DNA of 64,000 nt from Micromonospora sp. M71_S20 (GCF_003664255.1 NZ_RCCV01000001.1:1426001-1490000), one strand, 5' to 3'; positions 28,354-37,534 are shown, counted from the stretch's first letter. Numbers and translations are program-made. Notes: generated by a model not told the origin, from the sequence alone.

Positions 28354-28722
28354 TCAGTGGTTCGGGGGGATGACGCGCAGGTGGCCCCGGCGGCCCGTCT
28401 GGGGAGTCGAGTTGGTGGTGTGGTCGTCCTCGGGCGGGCGCGGGGCCACCGGGCGGGCGGCCTCGCGGACGGCCTCGGCCAGGGCGACCAGATCGTCGGT
28501 GGTGGGCGGCGGGGGCTCGAACTCGCCCTCGTGCCGGACGACGTCCCAACCACGCGGTGCCGTCAGGCTCCGGGCGTGCGGTTCACAGAGGTCGTACGTG
28601 TGCGGCTCGGCGAATGCCGCCAGGGGGCCGACCACCGCTGTCGACTCGTTGTAGACATAGGTCAGCGTGGCGACCGCTTGCCGGGGGCAGCCGTTACGGG
28701 AGCAGCGCCGTGGTGACCTCAC
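28354..28722 (-). CDS. DUF3499 protein (Rv3258c-like)
   Basis: 122 residues. The N-terminal RRCSRNGCPRQAVATLTYVY and later YDLCEPHA give a probable zinc-binding Cys set. The C-terminus is Pro/Asp-rich. Function unknown; it is conserved next to manB, whiB and the metallopeptidase-like gene in actinobacteria. GTG 28722 is preceded six bases away by TACCCT with no ribosome site, consistent with a leaderless message. Confidence 0.88.
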   Translation of the reverse strand: MRSPRRCSRNGCPRQAVATLTYVYNESTAVVGPLAAFAEPHTYDLCEPHARSLTAPRGWDVVRHEGEFEPPPPTTDDLVALAEAVREAARPVAPRPPEDDHTTNSTPQTGRRGHLRVIPPNH

Positions 28723-28728
28723 GGCGGC

Positions 28729-28734
28729 AGGGTA
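28729..28734 (-). promoter_or_regulatory. -10 hexamer TACCCT, leaderless type
   Basis: Minus-strand TACCCT, six bases, then GTG 28722; no Shine-Dalgarno. Confidence 0.5.
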
Positions 28735-28908
28735 TCTCCATTACCGGGTCCGGCGCACTGCTTCGCGTTGCGACACGCCCGTCACAGTGATCACAATTCG
28801 GCCGGTTGCTCACCGGCCGGCTGCCCTGGCGGGCGAGCACCTCGCGCAGATGCCGACCGCGCCGCGCCGCGTCAATGGCGCTGCCGCAGGCCAGGTCGGT
28901 GCGGGCGC

Positions 28909-28914
28909 TAATCT
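28909..28914 (+). promoter_or_regulatory. -10 hexamer TAATCT, leaderless type
   Basis: TAATCT, then TTCCTC, then ATG 28921; no Shine-Dalgarno. Confidence 0.55.
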
Positions 28915-28920
28915 TTCCTC

Positions 28921-29370
28921 ATGACGAGCCCGGAACACCGCCGCCCCGGCCCCGGCCGGCGCGCCCACCGCGACCGGCACGGGCGCGGCCTGCGCGGGCG
29001 GCTGGTGCCGGCGACGGTGCCGTTGGCGCGCACGAAGGCGGAGATCTTCGACGACCTGGTGCTGGACACGGTCGAGACCCTCGAACGGCGGTTCGCCAAG
29101 GAGCTGGCCGGGGTCGAGTTCGCGGTGGAGGACGTTCCGCCGGACCTCAACGTCTACGACTCCGACGTGCTGGAGGACGGCGAGGTGCCGCTCGCCCGGC
29201 TGCTGCCGGGTCGCCCCGGCCGGCAGGAGGTGGCCCCGCGGATCGTGCTCTACCGCCGGCCGTTGGAGTTCCGTGCGATGGACCGCGAGGACCTCGCGGA
29301 TCTCGTGCACGACGTGATCATCGAACAGGTGGCCAATCTGCTCGGGGTGGACCCCGACGAGTTGGCCTGA
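28921..29370 (+). CDS. Metallopeptidase-family (minimal MMP-like) protein
   Basis: 149 residues, matching Rv3259 by position. A basic N-terminus is followed by the zincin-like fold: FDDLVLDTVETLERRF, VEFAVEDVPP, PRIVLYRRPLEFRA and DLVHDVIIEQVANLLGVDP. The last element sits where a zincin HExxHxxG would be, but only HDVIIEQ is left, so protease activity is doubtful. A leaderless start is likely at ATG 28921. Conserved beside whiB and DUF3499; role unknown. Confidence 0.85.
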   Translation: MTSPEHRRPGPGRRAHRDRHGRGLRGRLVPATVPLARTKAEIFDDLVLDTVETLERRFAKELAGVEFAVEDVPPDLNVYDSDVLEDGEVPLARLLPGRPGRQEVAPRIVLYRRPLEFRAMDREDLADLVHDVIIEQVANLLGVDPDELA

Positions 29371-29400
29371 GCCGGGCGGCCCCCACCGCCCCGGCCCGGC
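29371..29400. terminator. Possible bidirectional terminator
   Basis: GCCGGG ... CCCGGC with inner GGC/GCC pairs directly after the metallopeptidase-like stop, between it and the convergent whiB stop. Imperfect stem. Confidence 0.4.
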
Positions 29401-29405
29401 AACGC

Positions 29406-29663
29406 TCAGGCGACCCGCCGCTTGAGCTTGCGCCGCTCCCGCTCCGAGAGCCCACCCCAGATCCCGAATCGCTCGTCGTGGCCGAGAGCGTATTCGAGGC
29501 ATTCCGTCTTCACCTCGCAGCGCGAGCAGATCCGCTTCGCCTCGCGGGTCGAGCCGCCCTTCTCGGGAAAGAACGCCTCCGGATCGGTCTGGGAGCAAAG
29601 CGCCCGCTCCTGCCACTCCGGCGCGTTTCCGAGCAGGTCGGCCACCTCAAGCTGGCCGTCCAT
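29406..29663 (-). CDS. whiB: WhiB-family iron-sulfur regulator (WhiB2-like)
   Basis: 85 residues. The four cluster Cys residues are Cys23, Cys46, Cys49 and Cys55 (CSRCEVKTEC), followed by the GIWGG turn and a basic C-terminus (RERRKLKRRVA). WhiB proteins bind a [4Fe-4S] cluster and act with sigma factors on development and cell division; WhiB2/WhmD members control septation. ATG 29663 has AAGGAGG six bases upstream. Position next to fbi genes, DUF3499 and manB matches Rv3260c. The promoter at 29778-29807 overlaps a palindrome. Confidence 0.95.
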   Translation of the reverse strand: MDGQLEVADLLGNAPEWQERALCSQTDPEAFFPEKGGSTREAKRICSRCEVKTECLEYALGHDERFGIWGGLSERERRKLKRRVA

Positions 29664-30319
29664 CAGATGCCTCCTTGTCGCGCACCGGCGTCATCGCCGC
29701 TGCAACCCCCCACACGGAAGGCGTGCTTGTCCGTACGGTCCCGATTTGTTGCGTTCCGCGCGAACAACCCCATTCAAATTACACGCGTGTAATGCGTGCG
29801 CCGTCAAGCCGAACTTGATAATGGAGTCGCCCTCCCGACAACACTCCGGACGGCCACCCGACCACCCGGCCTCGCAACCTGCCCTATCGATTCAGACCCC
29901 GGCCGAGTAACGCCCTCTCCGGCGAGTTGCCCGAGTTTTCTCCCGTGGCGCCTCCCCGCCGACCCGACGGGGAAGGCCGATGAGGACCCTCGGAAGTCAC
30001 CCACCACGATCCGTTGATCTTGGTGGGGCACAGGTTAACCCGAGTTGGCGCGGACCGCCCGTCGAGCCGGAAGCGCCGGCCGCGCTCCGCCCACGATGTG
30101 GACGGAGCGCGGCGGTGCGACCGCGTCCCCCGGATCGTGACGGGCCGCCGACACGCTGCTGAGCCGGACGAATCCGGTCGTCCCTCCACTTGCGACAGAA
30201 ATCCTGAGGACCGGCCGCTGCTCGTCCCACCAGGCGGTACGGACGCGGCCGACGCGCCCGGCCCGGCCGGCGGCGTGCAGCACGGCGTCTGTTGTGGACG
30301 GTCAGGTCACCCGTCGATG
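29664..30319. other. 656-bp gap between whiB and fbiC
   Basis: Contains the whiB promoter and palindrome (29778-29807), so the whiB leader is about 110 bases, and a 10-bp hairpin CCGCGCTCCG/CGGAGCGCGG at 30080-30112 that may end fbiC transcription. No gene or tRNA was recognised. Confidence 0.6.
29778..29807 (-). promoter_or_regulatory. whiB promoter with 16-bp palindromic operator
   Basis: On the minus strand TTGACG (29802-29807) and TGTAAT (29778-29783) are 18 bases apart, a good -35/-10 pair. The perfect palindrome ATTACACGCGTGTAAT (29778-29793) includes the -10, so a bound dimer would block RNA polymerase. The half-site resembles developmental regulator sites such as BldD's, but the spacing differs by one base. 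Confidence 0.6.
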
Positions 30320-32827
30320 CTAGGGACGAGGGCTGCCGTACGCGGTCGTGCGTTTGCGGGCCGGTCGTCCGGCGGCCGTCGCGATCGCGATCAACTGCTC
30401 CTCCGTGCGCGCCGAGCCGTTGCCGGAACCGGCCATCCGGGAGATCGTCTCCTCCATCAGCGTGCCGCCCAGGTCGTTGCAGCCGCCCCGGAGCATCGCC
30501 GCCGTGCCCTCGTCACCGAGCTTCACCCACGAGCACTGGATGTTGTCGATCCGGCCGTGCAGCAGCAGCCGGGCCATCGCGTGCACCACCCGGTTCTCCC
30601 GCCACGTCGGCCCGGGGCGGGCGATGCCGGCCAGGTAGATCGGCGCGTTCGTGTGCACGAACGGCAGCGCCACGAACTCGGTGAACCCGCCCGTACGGTC
30701 CTGCAACCCGGCCAGCACCCGGAAGTGCGCGAGCCACTGCGCCGGGTGGTCCACGTGGCCGTACATCATGGTGGAGCTGGACCGGATGCCCAGCTCGTGG
30801 GCCGTGCCGACCACGTCGACCCAGGCGGCGGCCGGCAGTTTGCCCTTGGTGAGCACCCAGCGCACGTCGTCGTCGAGGATCTCCGCGGCGGTGCCCGGGA
30901 TGGTGTCCAGCCCGGCCTCGCGGAGCCCGGTCAGCCACTCCCGCACCGACACGCCCGCCTTGGCGGCGGCGGTGACGATCTCCATCGGCGAGAACGCGTG
31001 CACGTGCATCCCCGGCACCCGCGCCTTGATCGCCCGCACCAGGTCGGCGTAGACGGTCACCGGCAGCTTCGGGTCGATCCCGCCCTGGAGGCAGACCTCG
31101 CTGGCGCCGGCCGCCCACGCCTCCTCGGCCCGGTCGGCGACCTGGTCCACCGAGAGCCGGTACGCGTCGGCGTCGCGCTCCCGCTGCGCGAAGGCGCAGA
31201 ACCGGCAGCCGACGTAGCAGACGTTACTGAAGTTGATGTTGCGGTTGACCACGTACGTCACGTCGTCGCCGACCGCCGCCCGGCGGACGTCGTCGGCCAG
31301 CCGGCACAGCTCGTCCAGCGCCGGCCCGTCGGCGGCGAACAGCGCCAGCGCCGCGTCGGCGTGCCGCGGCTCCAGCAGCGCGGCCGGGTCGTCGGCCGCC
31401 AGCCCCAGCCCCGCCCGCAGGTCGCGGTCGGTCCCCGCCCCGCCCCCGGCGGTGACCTTGCCGGCCACCTCCGACCAGTCGCCGTAGACGTGGTCGAAGT
31501 CGCCGCGCCGGTCGCCGGTCCGCCCGGTGGTGTCGATGGTGGCGTGCAGGTCGGTCCGGCCGCCGTACGTCTCGTCGGGCTCCTGCCAGGGGCGGCCCAC
31601 CGGTCGGGCCTCCTCGACGGCCAGCCCCGTCGCCGGGTCGGCCAGCGCGCCGACGTGCGGCAGCAGGCGCGGGTCGAGCCACGGGTCGCCGGCCCGCACG
31701 TACTCGGGGTAGATCGTCAGCCGCTCGCGCAGGGTGAAGCCGGCCTTCTCCGTGTGCCGGGCCAGCTCGTCGATCTGCGGCCAGGGGCGCTCCGGGTTGA
31801 CGTGGTCCGGGGTCAGCGGGGAGACCCCGCCCCAGTCGTCGATGCCGGCGCGCAGCAGCAGGGCGTACTCGCCCGCGATGAGGTTCGGCGGGGCCTGGAT
31901 CCGGGCCTTCGGCCCGAGCAGCACCCGGGCCACCGCCACCGTGGCGGCCAGGTCGTGCAGCTCCGCGTCCGGCATGCCACGCATCGCCGTGTCCGGCTTC
32001 GCGCGGAAGTTCTGCACGATCACCTCCTGGAGGTGGCCGTACTCGCGGTGCGCCCGGCGGATCGCGAAGATCGCGTCGACCCGCTCGGCAGGGGTCTCGC
32101 CGATGCCGATCAGGATGCCGGTGGTGAACGGCACGCCGACCCGGCCCGCGTCGTCGAGCACCCGCAGCCGGACCGCCGGCTCCTTGTCCGGCGAGCCGAA
32201 GTGCGGGCCGCCCGGCTCCGACCACAGCCGCGTCGCCGTGGTCTCCAGCATCATCCCCATGCTGGGCGCGACGGGCTTGAGCCGCTGCAACTCCGACCAG
32301 GAGAGCACGCCCGGGTTGAGGTGCGGCAGCAGCCCGGTCTCCTCCAGCACCGCCACCGCGCAGGCGCGCAGGTAGTCGAGCGTGGAGTCGTAGCCGCGCT
32401 CGTCCAGCCACTGCCGGGCCGCCGGCCAGCGTTCCTCCGGCCGGTCACCGAGCGTGAACAGGGCCTCCTTGCAGCCCTGGGCCGCGCCCGCCCGGGCGAT
32501 GGCGAGGACCTCGTCCCGGTCGAGGAAGGCCGCCGGCAGCCGGTGCGGCACGGTCGCGAAGGTGCAGTAGTGGCACCGGTCGCGGCACAGCCGGGTGAGG
32601 GGGATGAAGACCTTCTTCGAGTACGTGACCACGCCCGGCCGCCCGGCCTCGCGCAGGCCGGCGTCGCGGACGGCGCCCGCCACGTCGAGCAGCTCGTCCA
32701 GCGCCCCGCCCCGGGCGGCCAGCAGCGCGGCGGCCTCGTCGACGTCGAGCGCCCGCCCGCTCGCGGCCCGGTGCAGTGCCCGCCGCACGCTCGCGTCGGT
32801 CGGGCCGGGCACGGTGCGATCAACCAT
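30320..32827 (-). CDS. fbiC: FbiC, fused FO synthase (CofG + CofH)
   Basis: 835 residues. Makes the deazaflavin chromophore FO of coenzyme F420 from tyrosine and a ribityl-uracil by two radical-SAM steps. The first half (CofG) has CRDRCHYC with Cys81, Cys85 and Cys88. The second half (CofH) has CYVGCRFC with Cys537, Cys541 and Cys544. Length equals mycobacterial FbiC. ATG 32827 lacks a Shine-Dalgarno but has TAGGCT exactly six bases upstream. fbiA and fbiB follow 1.3 kb further on the other strand. Confidence 0.97.
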   Translation of the reverse strand: MVDRTVPGPTDASVRRALHRAASGRALDVDEAAALLAARGGALDELLDVAGAVRDAGLREAGRPGVVTYSKKVFIPLTRLCRDRCHYCTFATVPHRLPAAFLDRDEVLAIARAGAAQGCKEALFTLGDRPEERWPAARQWLDERGYDSTLDYLRACAVAVLEETGLLPHLNPGVLSWSELQRLKPVAPSMGMMLETTATRLWSEPGGPHFGSPDKEPAVRLRVLDDAGRVGVPFTTGILIGIGETPAERVDAIFAIRRAHREYGHLQEVIVQNFRAKPDTAMRGMPDAELHDLAATVAVARVLLGPKARIQAPPNLIAGEYALLLRAGIDDWGGVSPLTPDHVNPERPWPQIDELARHTEKAGFTLRERLTIYPEYVRAGDPWLDPRLLPHVGALADPATGLAVEEARPVGRPWQEPDETYGGRTDLHATIDTTGRTGDRRGDFDHVYGDWSEVAGKVTAGGGAGTDRDLRAGLGLAADDPAALLEPRHADAALALFAADGPALDELCRLADDVRRAAVGDDVTYVVNRNINFSNVCYVGCRFCAFAQRERDADAYRLSVDQVADRAEEAWAAGASEVCLQGGIDPKLPVTVYADLVRAIKARVPGMHVHAFSPMEIVTAAAKAGVSVREWLTGLREAGLDTIPGTAAEILDDDVRWVLTKGKLPAAAWVDVVGTAHELGIRSSSTMMYGHVDHPAQWLAHFRVLAGLQDRTGGFTEFVALPFVHTNAPIYLAGIARPGPTWRENRVVHAMARLLLHGRIDNIQCSWVKLGDEGTAAMLRGGCNDLGGTLMEETISRMAGSGNGSARTEEQLIAIATAAGRPARKRTTAYGSPRP

Positions 32828-32833
32828 CCGCCC

Positions 32834-32839
32834 AGCCTA
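32834..32839 (-). promoter_or_regulatory. -10 hexamer TAGGCT, leaderless type
   Basis: Minus-strand TAGGCT, six bases, then ATG 32827 of fbiC. Confidence 0.55.
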
Positions 32840-32896
32840 AGCGCTCATCCGCCCCGTCCCGCGAACCTGACCGGCGTGAAGAAGCGCACCCCGCCG

Positions 32897-32974
32897 GTCG
32901 TCGCGGTGATCAAGAGGTTTTCGTCCTGCGGAGCACCTTCTGTGCCCCAGGACCTCTTGATCCCCCGCGACGAC
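32897..32974. repeat. 78-bp REP-like inverted repeat
   Basis: Arms GTCGTCGCG, GATCAAGAG and GTCCTG on the left are matched by CAGGAC, CTCTTGATC and CGCGACGAC on the right, with small spacer differences and a 19-base centre. It lies between fbiC and the downstream end of the next membrane gene. It may act as a terminator for that gene or be a dispersed intergenic repeat. Confidence 0.75.
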
Positions 32975-33057
32975 GGGCGCGACGAGGGGACGGGGGTGGG
33001 ACGGGGAGCGCCCCGCACGGGTGCCGTGCGGGGCGCTCGGGTGGGGCAGGGTCGCGA

Positions 33058-34002
33058 TCAGCGCGGGGCGTCGGGGCTGTCGCCGGGGTTGATGTGCTGG
33101 GTGCGGTCGGTCTCGTCGGCGGCGGGACGCGGAATCGCCTGGGTGGGCTCCGCCGGCTCGGCGGACTGGCGCGGGATCGCCTGGGTGGGGTCGGCCGAGG
33201 GCGGCTGACCGAACGGCGGGGCGCCCTGCGGCTGGCCGAACGGGGGCGCGGAGTGCGGGGCGGGAGCCGCCGGGGGCGCCGACTGCGGCGCCGGGGCGAA
33301 CGGCGAGCCCGGCTGCGGGCCGCCGGCGTACGGCGCGGGCTGCTGACCGTACGGGGCGCCGTAGGGGCCCGGCGCCTGCCAGCCGCCCTGCTGGCCGGGA
33401 CCCTGCTGACCCGGAACCTGCTGGCCGGGGACCTGCTGGCCCGGGACGGGGTAGCCGCCCTGCTGCTGGGGCCAGCCGGGCTGCGGCTGACCGTACACGC
33501 CGGGCTGCGGCTTCGGCTTCGGCACGTGGTAGAGGGTGCGCCAGACCTTGAACACGACGTACGCGGCGACGGCGAACAGCGCCAGCCACGCCACGCGGCT
33601 CAGCAGGCCCAGGAAGGCGTCGAGGATCTCGCCCTCGGCCAGCCGGTTGACCGTCCAGAAGAGGAAGGTCAGCCCGCCGAAGAGCGCGCTGACGGCGTAC
33701 TCACCCAGGGCGACCTGGGTGATCAGCTTCGCCTTCGGCACCGGGGGCTTCACGTGCGTGGCGAGCAGCACGGCCAGCAGCGGCAGGAACACCGACTCCA
33801 CGCCGACGAAGGCGAAGAAGGCGCTGCCCGCCCGACCGCCGAACGTGGTGTAGTCGGTCGGCGTCACCAGCCGGATCAGGCCGACGAAGAGGAACACGGC
33901 GTTCGCGCCGAGGAGCACGAACGCGGCGAGTTCACGCAGCGGCTTGGTCAGTTGGCTGGCCTGCGTCGCGTCGGTGGACGCGGGCTCGGCGGGGCTGGTC
34001 AC
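33058..34002 (-). CDS. Four-helix membrane protein with long Pro/Gln-rich tail
   Basis: 314 residues from GTG 34002 (GGGGG site five bases upstream). Four membrane segments lie within about residues 20-160, then a Pro/Gln/Gly-rich cytoplasmic tail with PGQQV repeats and two DPTQAIPR/EPTQAIPR units. Such tails may bind SH3-, FHA- or kinase-type partners; that is speculation. Family not recognised. Divergent from fbiA with a 99-base gap. Confidence 0.75.
   Translation of the reverse strand: MTSPAEPASTDATQASQLTKPLRELAAFVLLGANAVFLFVGLIRLVTPTDYTTFGGRAGSAFFAFVGVESVFLPLLAVLLATHVKPPVPKAKLITQVALGEYAVSALFGGLTFLFWTVNRLAEGEILDAFLGLLSRVAWLALFAVAAYVVFKVWRTLYHVPKPKPQPGVYGQPQPGWPQQQGGYPVPGQQVPGQQVPGQQGPGQQGGWQAPGPYGAPYGQQPAPYAGGPQPGSPFAPAPQSAPPAAPAPHSAPPFGQPQGAPPFGQPPSADPTQAIPRQSAEPAEPTQAIPRPAADETDRTQHINPGDSPDAPR
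33388..33447. repeat. Four 15-bp imperfect coding repeats
   Basis: Units such as CTGCTGGCCGGGACC and CTGCTGGCCGGGGAC encode the PGQQ-type repeats of the minus-strand protein. Confidence 0.85.
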
Positions 34003-34101
34003 GGGATCCCCCTCGGGGCGAATGCGGACAGTTGCCGACGTGAGCCTAGTCTCCCGGCCCACGGGCGGACCGGAGGCGGCCCGTACGCGAGGATGGGCGG
34101 C

Positions 34102-35049
34102 ATGCGCATCGTGGTTCTGACGGGTGGCATCGGGGGCGCTCGTTTCCTGGTCGGCGTACGGGCGTACGCCCGCGAGGTCGGCGCCGAGGTGACCGCCGTG
34201 GTCAACGTCGGTGACGATCTACTCCTGCACGGGCTCAAGGTCTGCCCCGACCTGGACAGCGTGATGTACACGCTGGGTGGCGGCGCCGACCCCGAGCGGG
34301 GCTGGGGGCGCGTCGGCGAGAGCTGGACGGTCAAGCAGGAACTGGCCGCGTACGGCGCCGAGCCGACCTGGTTCGGGCTCGGCGACAAGGACATCGCCAC
34401 CCACCTGGTGCGGACCACGATGGTCAACGCCGGCTATCCGCTGCACGCGGTCACCGAGGCGCTCGCCGCCCGCTGGCAGCCCGGCGTACGCGTGCTGCCG
34501 GCGACCGACGACCGGCTGGAGACGCACGTGGTGGTGGAGCTCGACGGCGGCCAGCGGGCGATCCACTTCCAGGAGTGGTGGGTGCGCCACCGCGGCGACG
34601 TCCCCACCCACCGGTTCGTCTTCGTCGGCGCGGAGGCCGCCAGGCCGGCGCCCGGCGTGGTGGAGGCGATCGCCGGGGCCGACGTGGTGCTGATCGCGCC
34701 GAGCAACCCGGTGGTGAGCGTCGCCCCGGTCCTGGCCGTGCCCGGGCTGCGCGAGGCGGTCGCCGACGGTCCCGCACCGGTGGTCGGCGTGTCGCCGATC
34801 ATCGGCGGCGCGCCGGTGCGCGGCATGGCCGACCGCTGCCTGGCGGTGCTGGGGGTGGAGTGCAGCGCGGCCGGCGTGGGCCGGCTCTACGGCGGCCGGT
34901 CGGCCGGCGGGCTGCTCGACGGCTGGCTGGTCGCCGAGGAGGACGCCGGCACGGTGGTGCCGGAGGTGACGGTCCGCGCGGCACCGCTGCGGATGACCGA
35001 CGAGGCGGCGACGGCGGCCATGGTCCGCGCCGCGCTGGAGCTGACGTGA
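34102..35049 (+). CDS. fbiA: F420 precursor transferase (CofD/FbiA)
   Basis: 315 residues. Joins the phosphoenolpyruvate- or lactate-derived GPP donor to FO, giving (dehydro-)F420-0. The start MRIVVLTGGIGGARFL is typical, as are VNVGDDLLLHGLKVCPDLDSVMYTL and APSNPVVSVAPVL. ATG 34102 has GAGG nine bases upstream and begins the conserved strand; ATG 34093 is possible. The stop overlaps the fbiB start by four bases. Confidence 0.95.
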   Translation: MRIVVLTGGIGGARFLVGVRAYAREVGAEVTAVVNVGDDLLLHGLKVCPDLDSVMYTLGGGADPERGWGRVGESWTVKQELAAYGAEPTWFGLGDKDIATHLVRTTMVNAGYPLHAVTEALAARWQPGVRVLPATDDRLETHVVVELDGGQRAIHFQEWWVRHRGDVPTHRFVFVGAEAARPAPGVVEAIAGADVVLIAPSNPVVSVAPVLAVPGLREAVADGPAPVVGVSPIIGGAPVRGMADRCLAVLGVECSAAGVGRLYGGRSAGGLLDGWLVAEEDAGTVVPEVTVRAAPLRMTDEAATAAMVRAALELT

Positions 35050-36134
35050 GGCTTGAGATCCTGCCGGTGCCGGGCATCGGCCACGTGTCCGAGGGCGACG
35101 ACCTGGCGGCCCTGATCGCCACCGCCGCGCCCTGGCTGCGCGACGGCGACGTGCTGGTGGTCACCAGCAAGATCGTCTCGAAGGCGGAGGGGCGCCTCGT
35201 CGACGTCCCGGCGGACGGGCCCGAGCGGCTCGCCGCGCGGGACGAGGTGCTGGACGCCGAGACGGCGCGGGTGGTGGCCACCCGGGGCGCGACCCGGATC
35301 GTGCAGACCCACCACGGCTTCGTGATGGCGTCGGCCGGCATCGACGCCTCGAACGTCGACAAGACCCGGCTGGTGCTGCTCCCCGAGGACCCGGACGCCT
35401 CGGCCCGGGCGCTGCGGGCCGCACTGCGCGAACGCCACGGCGTGGACGTCGCGGTGATCGTCAGCGACACGATGGGCCGGCCCTGGCGCAACGGGCTCAC
35501 CGACGTGGCGCTCGGCGTCGCCGGGATGGACGCGATCCGCGACCACCGGGGAGAGGTCGACCCGTACGGCAACGAGCTCCAGCTCACCCAGATGGCGGTG
35601 GTGGACGAGCTGGCCGGCGCGGGCGAGCTGATCAAGGGCAAGTGCGACCAGATGCCGGTCGCGGTGGTGCGCGGCTACCCCACCACGCTCCGGCCGGACG
35701 ACGGCGACGGCGCGTCGGCGCTGATCCGGGACGCGTCGATGGACCTCTTCTCGCTGGGCACCGCCGAGGCGAAGGCCGCCGGGCTGGCCGCCGCCGCCAC
35801 CCTGCCGGACGGCCCCAACCCGACCCCGCCCGACCCGGCGGCCGTACGCCGGGCGATCGGCACCGTCGCGGGCGTGGTCGCGCCCGGCACGGTCTTCAGC
35901 CTGGTCGCCGACGAGGAGGCCCGCGCCGGGCTGACCTCCCGGGTGCCCGGCTGGCCGGCGGAGGCGACGACGCTGGTGCTCGGTTCCGCGGCCACCCCGG
36001 CCGACCCGGCCGACCTGGTCCGCTTCGGCGCCGACCTGCAACGCCTCCGCACCGCCCTGGCGGCCGAGGGCGTCACCTCCCTGCTGCTCCCCCCGCCCCC
36101 GGGCACCACCGCCAGCGCCGCACTGGCCCTCTGA
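35046..36134 (+). CDS. fbiB: F420-0:gamma-glutamyl ligase (CofE/FbiB) with shortened C-terminal domain
   Basis: 362 residues from GTG 35046 (GTGA overlap with fbiA). The CofE part is complete (LPVPGIGHVSEGDDL, VVTSKIVSKAEGR, VSDTMGRPWRNGLTDVALG, KGKCDQMPVAVVRG) and adds gamma-linked glutamates. Mycobacterial FbiB is about 450 residues because of an FMN nitroreductase-like domain that reduces dehydro-F420. Here only about 110 residues follow CofE. They keep an AVRRAIGTV start and an LRTALAAEGVTSLLL helix but lack most of the middle, so the reductase function is probably lost or moved elsewhere. Confidence 0.93.
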   Translation: MRLEILPVPGIGHVSEGDDLAALIATAAPWLRDGDVLVVTSKIVSKAEGRLVDVPADGPERLAARDEVLDAETARVVATRGATRIVQTHHGFVMASAGIDASNVDKTRLVLLPEDPDASARALRAALRERHGVDVAVIVSDTMGRPWRNGLTDVALGVAGMDAIRDHRGEVDPYGNELQLTQMAVVDELAGAGELIKGKCDQMPVAVVRGYPTTLRPDDGDGASALIRDASMDLFSLGTAEAKAAGLAAAATLPDGPNPTPPDPAAVRRAIGTVAGVVAPGTVFSLVADEEARAGLTSRVPGWPAEATTLVLGSAATPADPADLVRFGADLQRLRTALAAEGVTSLLLPPPPGTTASAALAL

Positions 36135-36248
36135 CGCCACCCGGCAGGCAGCCGGTGCCGCCACCCGGGCTGTCGCGCCGCGCGGTCCCACCACCAGCCG
36201 TCGGCGCGCGACCCGGCTGTGACGCCACCCGGGCGGGCGCTGGCGCGC
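36135..36248. repeat. Repeated TGACGCCACCCGG after the fbiB stop
   Basis: The fbiB stop sequence TGACGCCACCCGG (36132-36144) recurs at 36221-36233, with a related GCCGCCACCCGGGCTG between. No gene lies in this convergent gap. Confidence 0.6.
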
Positions 36249-37253
36249 TCAGGAGTTGAGCATCGCCCGCCCCAACGGGGTCAGGGTGTGCAGGACGGTG
36301 TTGCGGTCGCGCTGGCTGACCAGGAGGCCGGCGTTGCGCAGCACGGTGGTGTGCTGGCTCGCGGCGGCGGCCGAGATGTTCAGCCGGCGGGCCACCTCGC
36401 CGGTGGTGCAGCCGTCGTCGCTGGCCGCCAGCACGGCCGCCCGGGTACGACCGAGCAGCGCGGCCAGGGCCTCCCGCCCGGGATCCGACGCGCCGGGGCC
36501 GCCGCCCTCGCCGGGGGCCGGCAGCAGGCCGCCGAGCCGGTCCACCGGGTAGACAAGGACCGGGGGCAGCGCCGGATCGAGCAGGGCGACCGGCGTGGCC
36601 GCGCAGAAGAACGACGGCACCAGCAGCAGCCCGCGCCCGCCCAGATGCAGCTCCCGGCTGTGTGGGTAGTCGCGGATCTCCAGCACCCCCGACTCCCAGC
36701 GCATGGCGGGCCGGAGGCTGGCCAGCAGCCCTTCCACCCCGCCGTCGAGCAGCGCCCGGGCCCGCCGGGTGCGGTCGGCCTCCACCGCCGCCTGGATCCG
36801 CGGCCAGTACGGGTCGATGGCCAGGCCGCGGTACCGCTCCATCGCGCCCGTCAGGCCGAGCAGCGTGTCCGGCTCCCCCCGGGCCAGCGCCCCGGCGCCG
36901 GCCGACGGGGCGCCACCGGCGGCGAGCAGCGCCAGGTCGCGTTGCAGCACCGCCACGGGGGTGCTGCGGACCGCCTCCATGCCGGCGTCGAACCCCGACA
37001 CGCTGTCGTACGGGGTGAGAAAGTCTGGGAAGTAGCCGCGGGGCGGGTTGAGTGACAGCAGGAGCCGCAGCCCCGCCGAGCCGCTGTCCTCACGCAGCCC
37101 GCGGGTCACACTGTGTCGCCAGCCCGACAGCAGCGGTTCCCGGCCACGGCCGGGCAGCAGGTGCAGGCTGAGAACCAGCTCCCACACCGGATCCGCCGCC
37201 GGAGCCACCCGGGTCCGGAGGATGTCCTCGGCGGAAAAGTAGATCTTCAGCAT
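36249..37253 (-). CDS. ArsR-family regulator with DUF5937-type N-terminus
   Basis: 334 residues from ATG 37253 (GGGAG six bases upstream). The long N-terminal part (MLKIYFSAEDILRTRVAP) is of the DUF5937 type found in actinobacterial regulators. The C-terminal 90 residues are an ArsR winged helix (TTGEVARRLNISAAAASQHT, LRNAGLLVSQRDRN). No clear metal-binding Cys pair, so the signal is unknown. Convergent with fbiB. Confidence 0.88.
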   Translation of the reverse strand: MLKIYFSAEDILRTRVAPAADPVWELVLSLHLLPGRGREPLLSGWRHSVTRGLREDSGSAGLRLLLSLNPPRGYFPDFLTPYDSVSGFDAGMEAVRSTPVAVLQRDLALLAAGGAPSAGAGALARGEPDTLLGLTGAMERYRGLAIDPYWPRIQAAVEADRTRRARALLDGGVEGLLASLRPAMRWESGVLEIRDYPHSRELHLGGRGLLLVPSFFCAATPVALLDPALPPVLVYPVDRLGGLLPAPGEGGGPGASDPGREALAALLGRTRAAVLAASDDGCTTGEVARRLNISAAAASQHTTVLRNAGLLVSQRDRNTVLHTLTPLGRAMLNS

Positions 37254-37534
37254 GGACGGCTCCCGCGTCGCCCGGCAGAGGGGATGCCTGGCAACCGTTT
37301 GCACTGTACCTGGCCGGCAGTTATCTCCGTCTTTAAGCGTGGGCTGAAAGACCTCGACGCCTCCGGGGACCGTTCGGCATGCTCTCACTGCCCGCACACG
37401 GGGGCGGGCACGTCACCCGACGCGCCCGGAACCGGGCACCCGGGGGACGGGGAGAGACCGGCGACCGGGCGGCACCACGAGGGTCTGCGGCCATGTTCCG
37501 CGGAGGTGTCGTCCGGCCGCCGGTCCACCGCAGG

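Noticed and set aside
29406..29663. Reading the whiB region as a plus-strand gene (29422-29910)
   Set aside because: The minus frame has the four WhiB cysteines, GIWGG and a strong AAGGAGG; the plus frame has none of these.
30014..33208. 1064-codon plus-strand open frame across fbiC
   Set aside because: It is the shadow of the GC-rich fbiC gene; the minus strand has radical-SAM motifs and full-length FbiC, while the plus frame is low-complexity Arg/Gly/Val.
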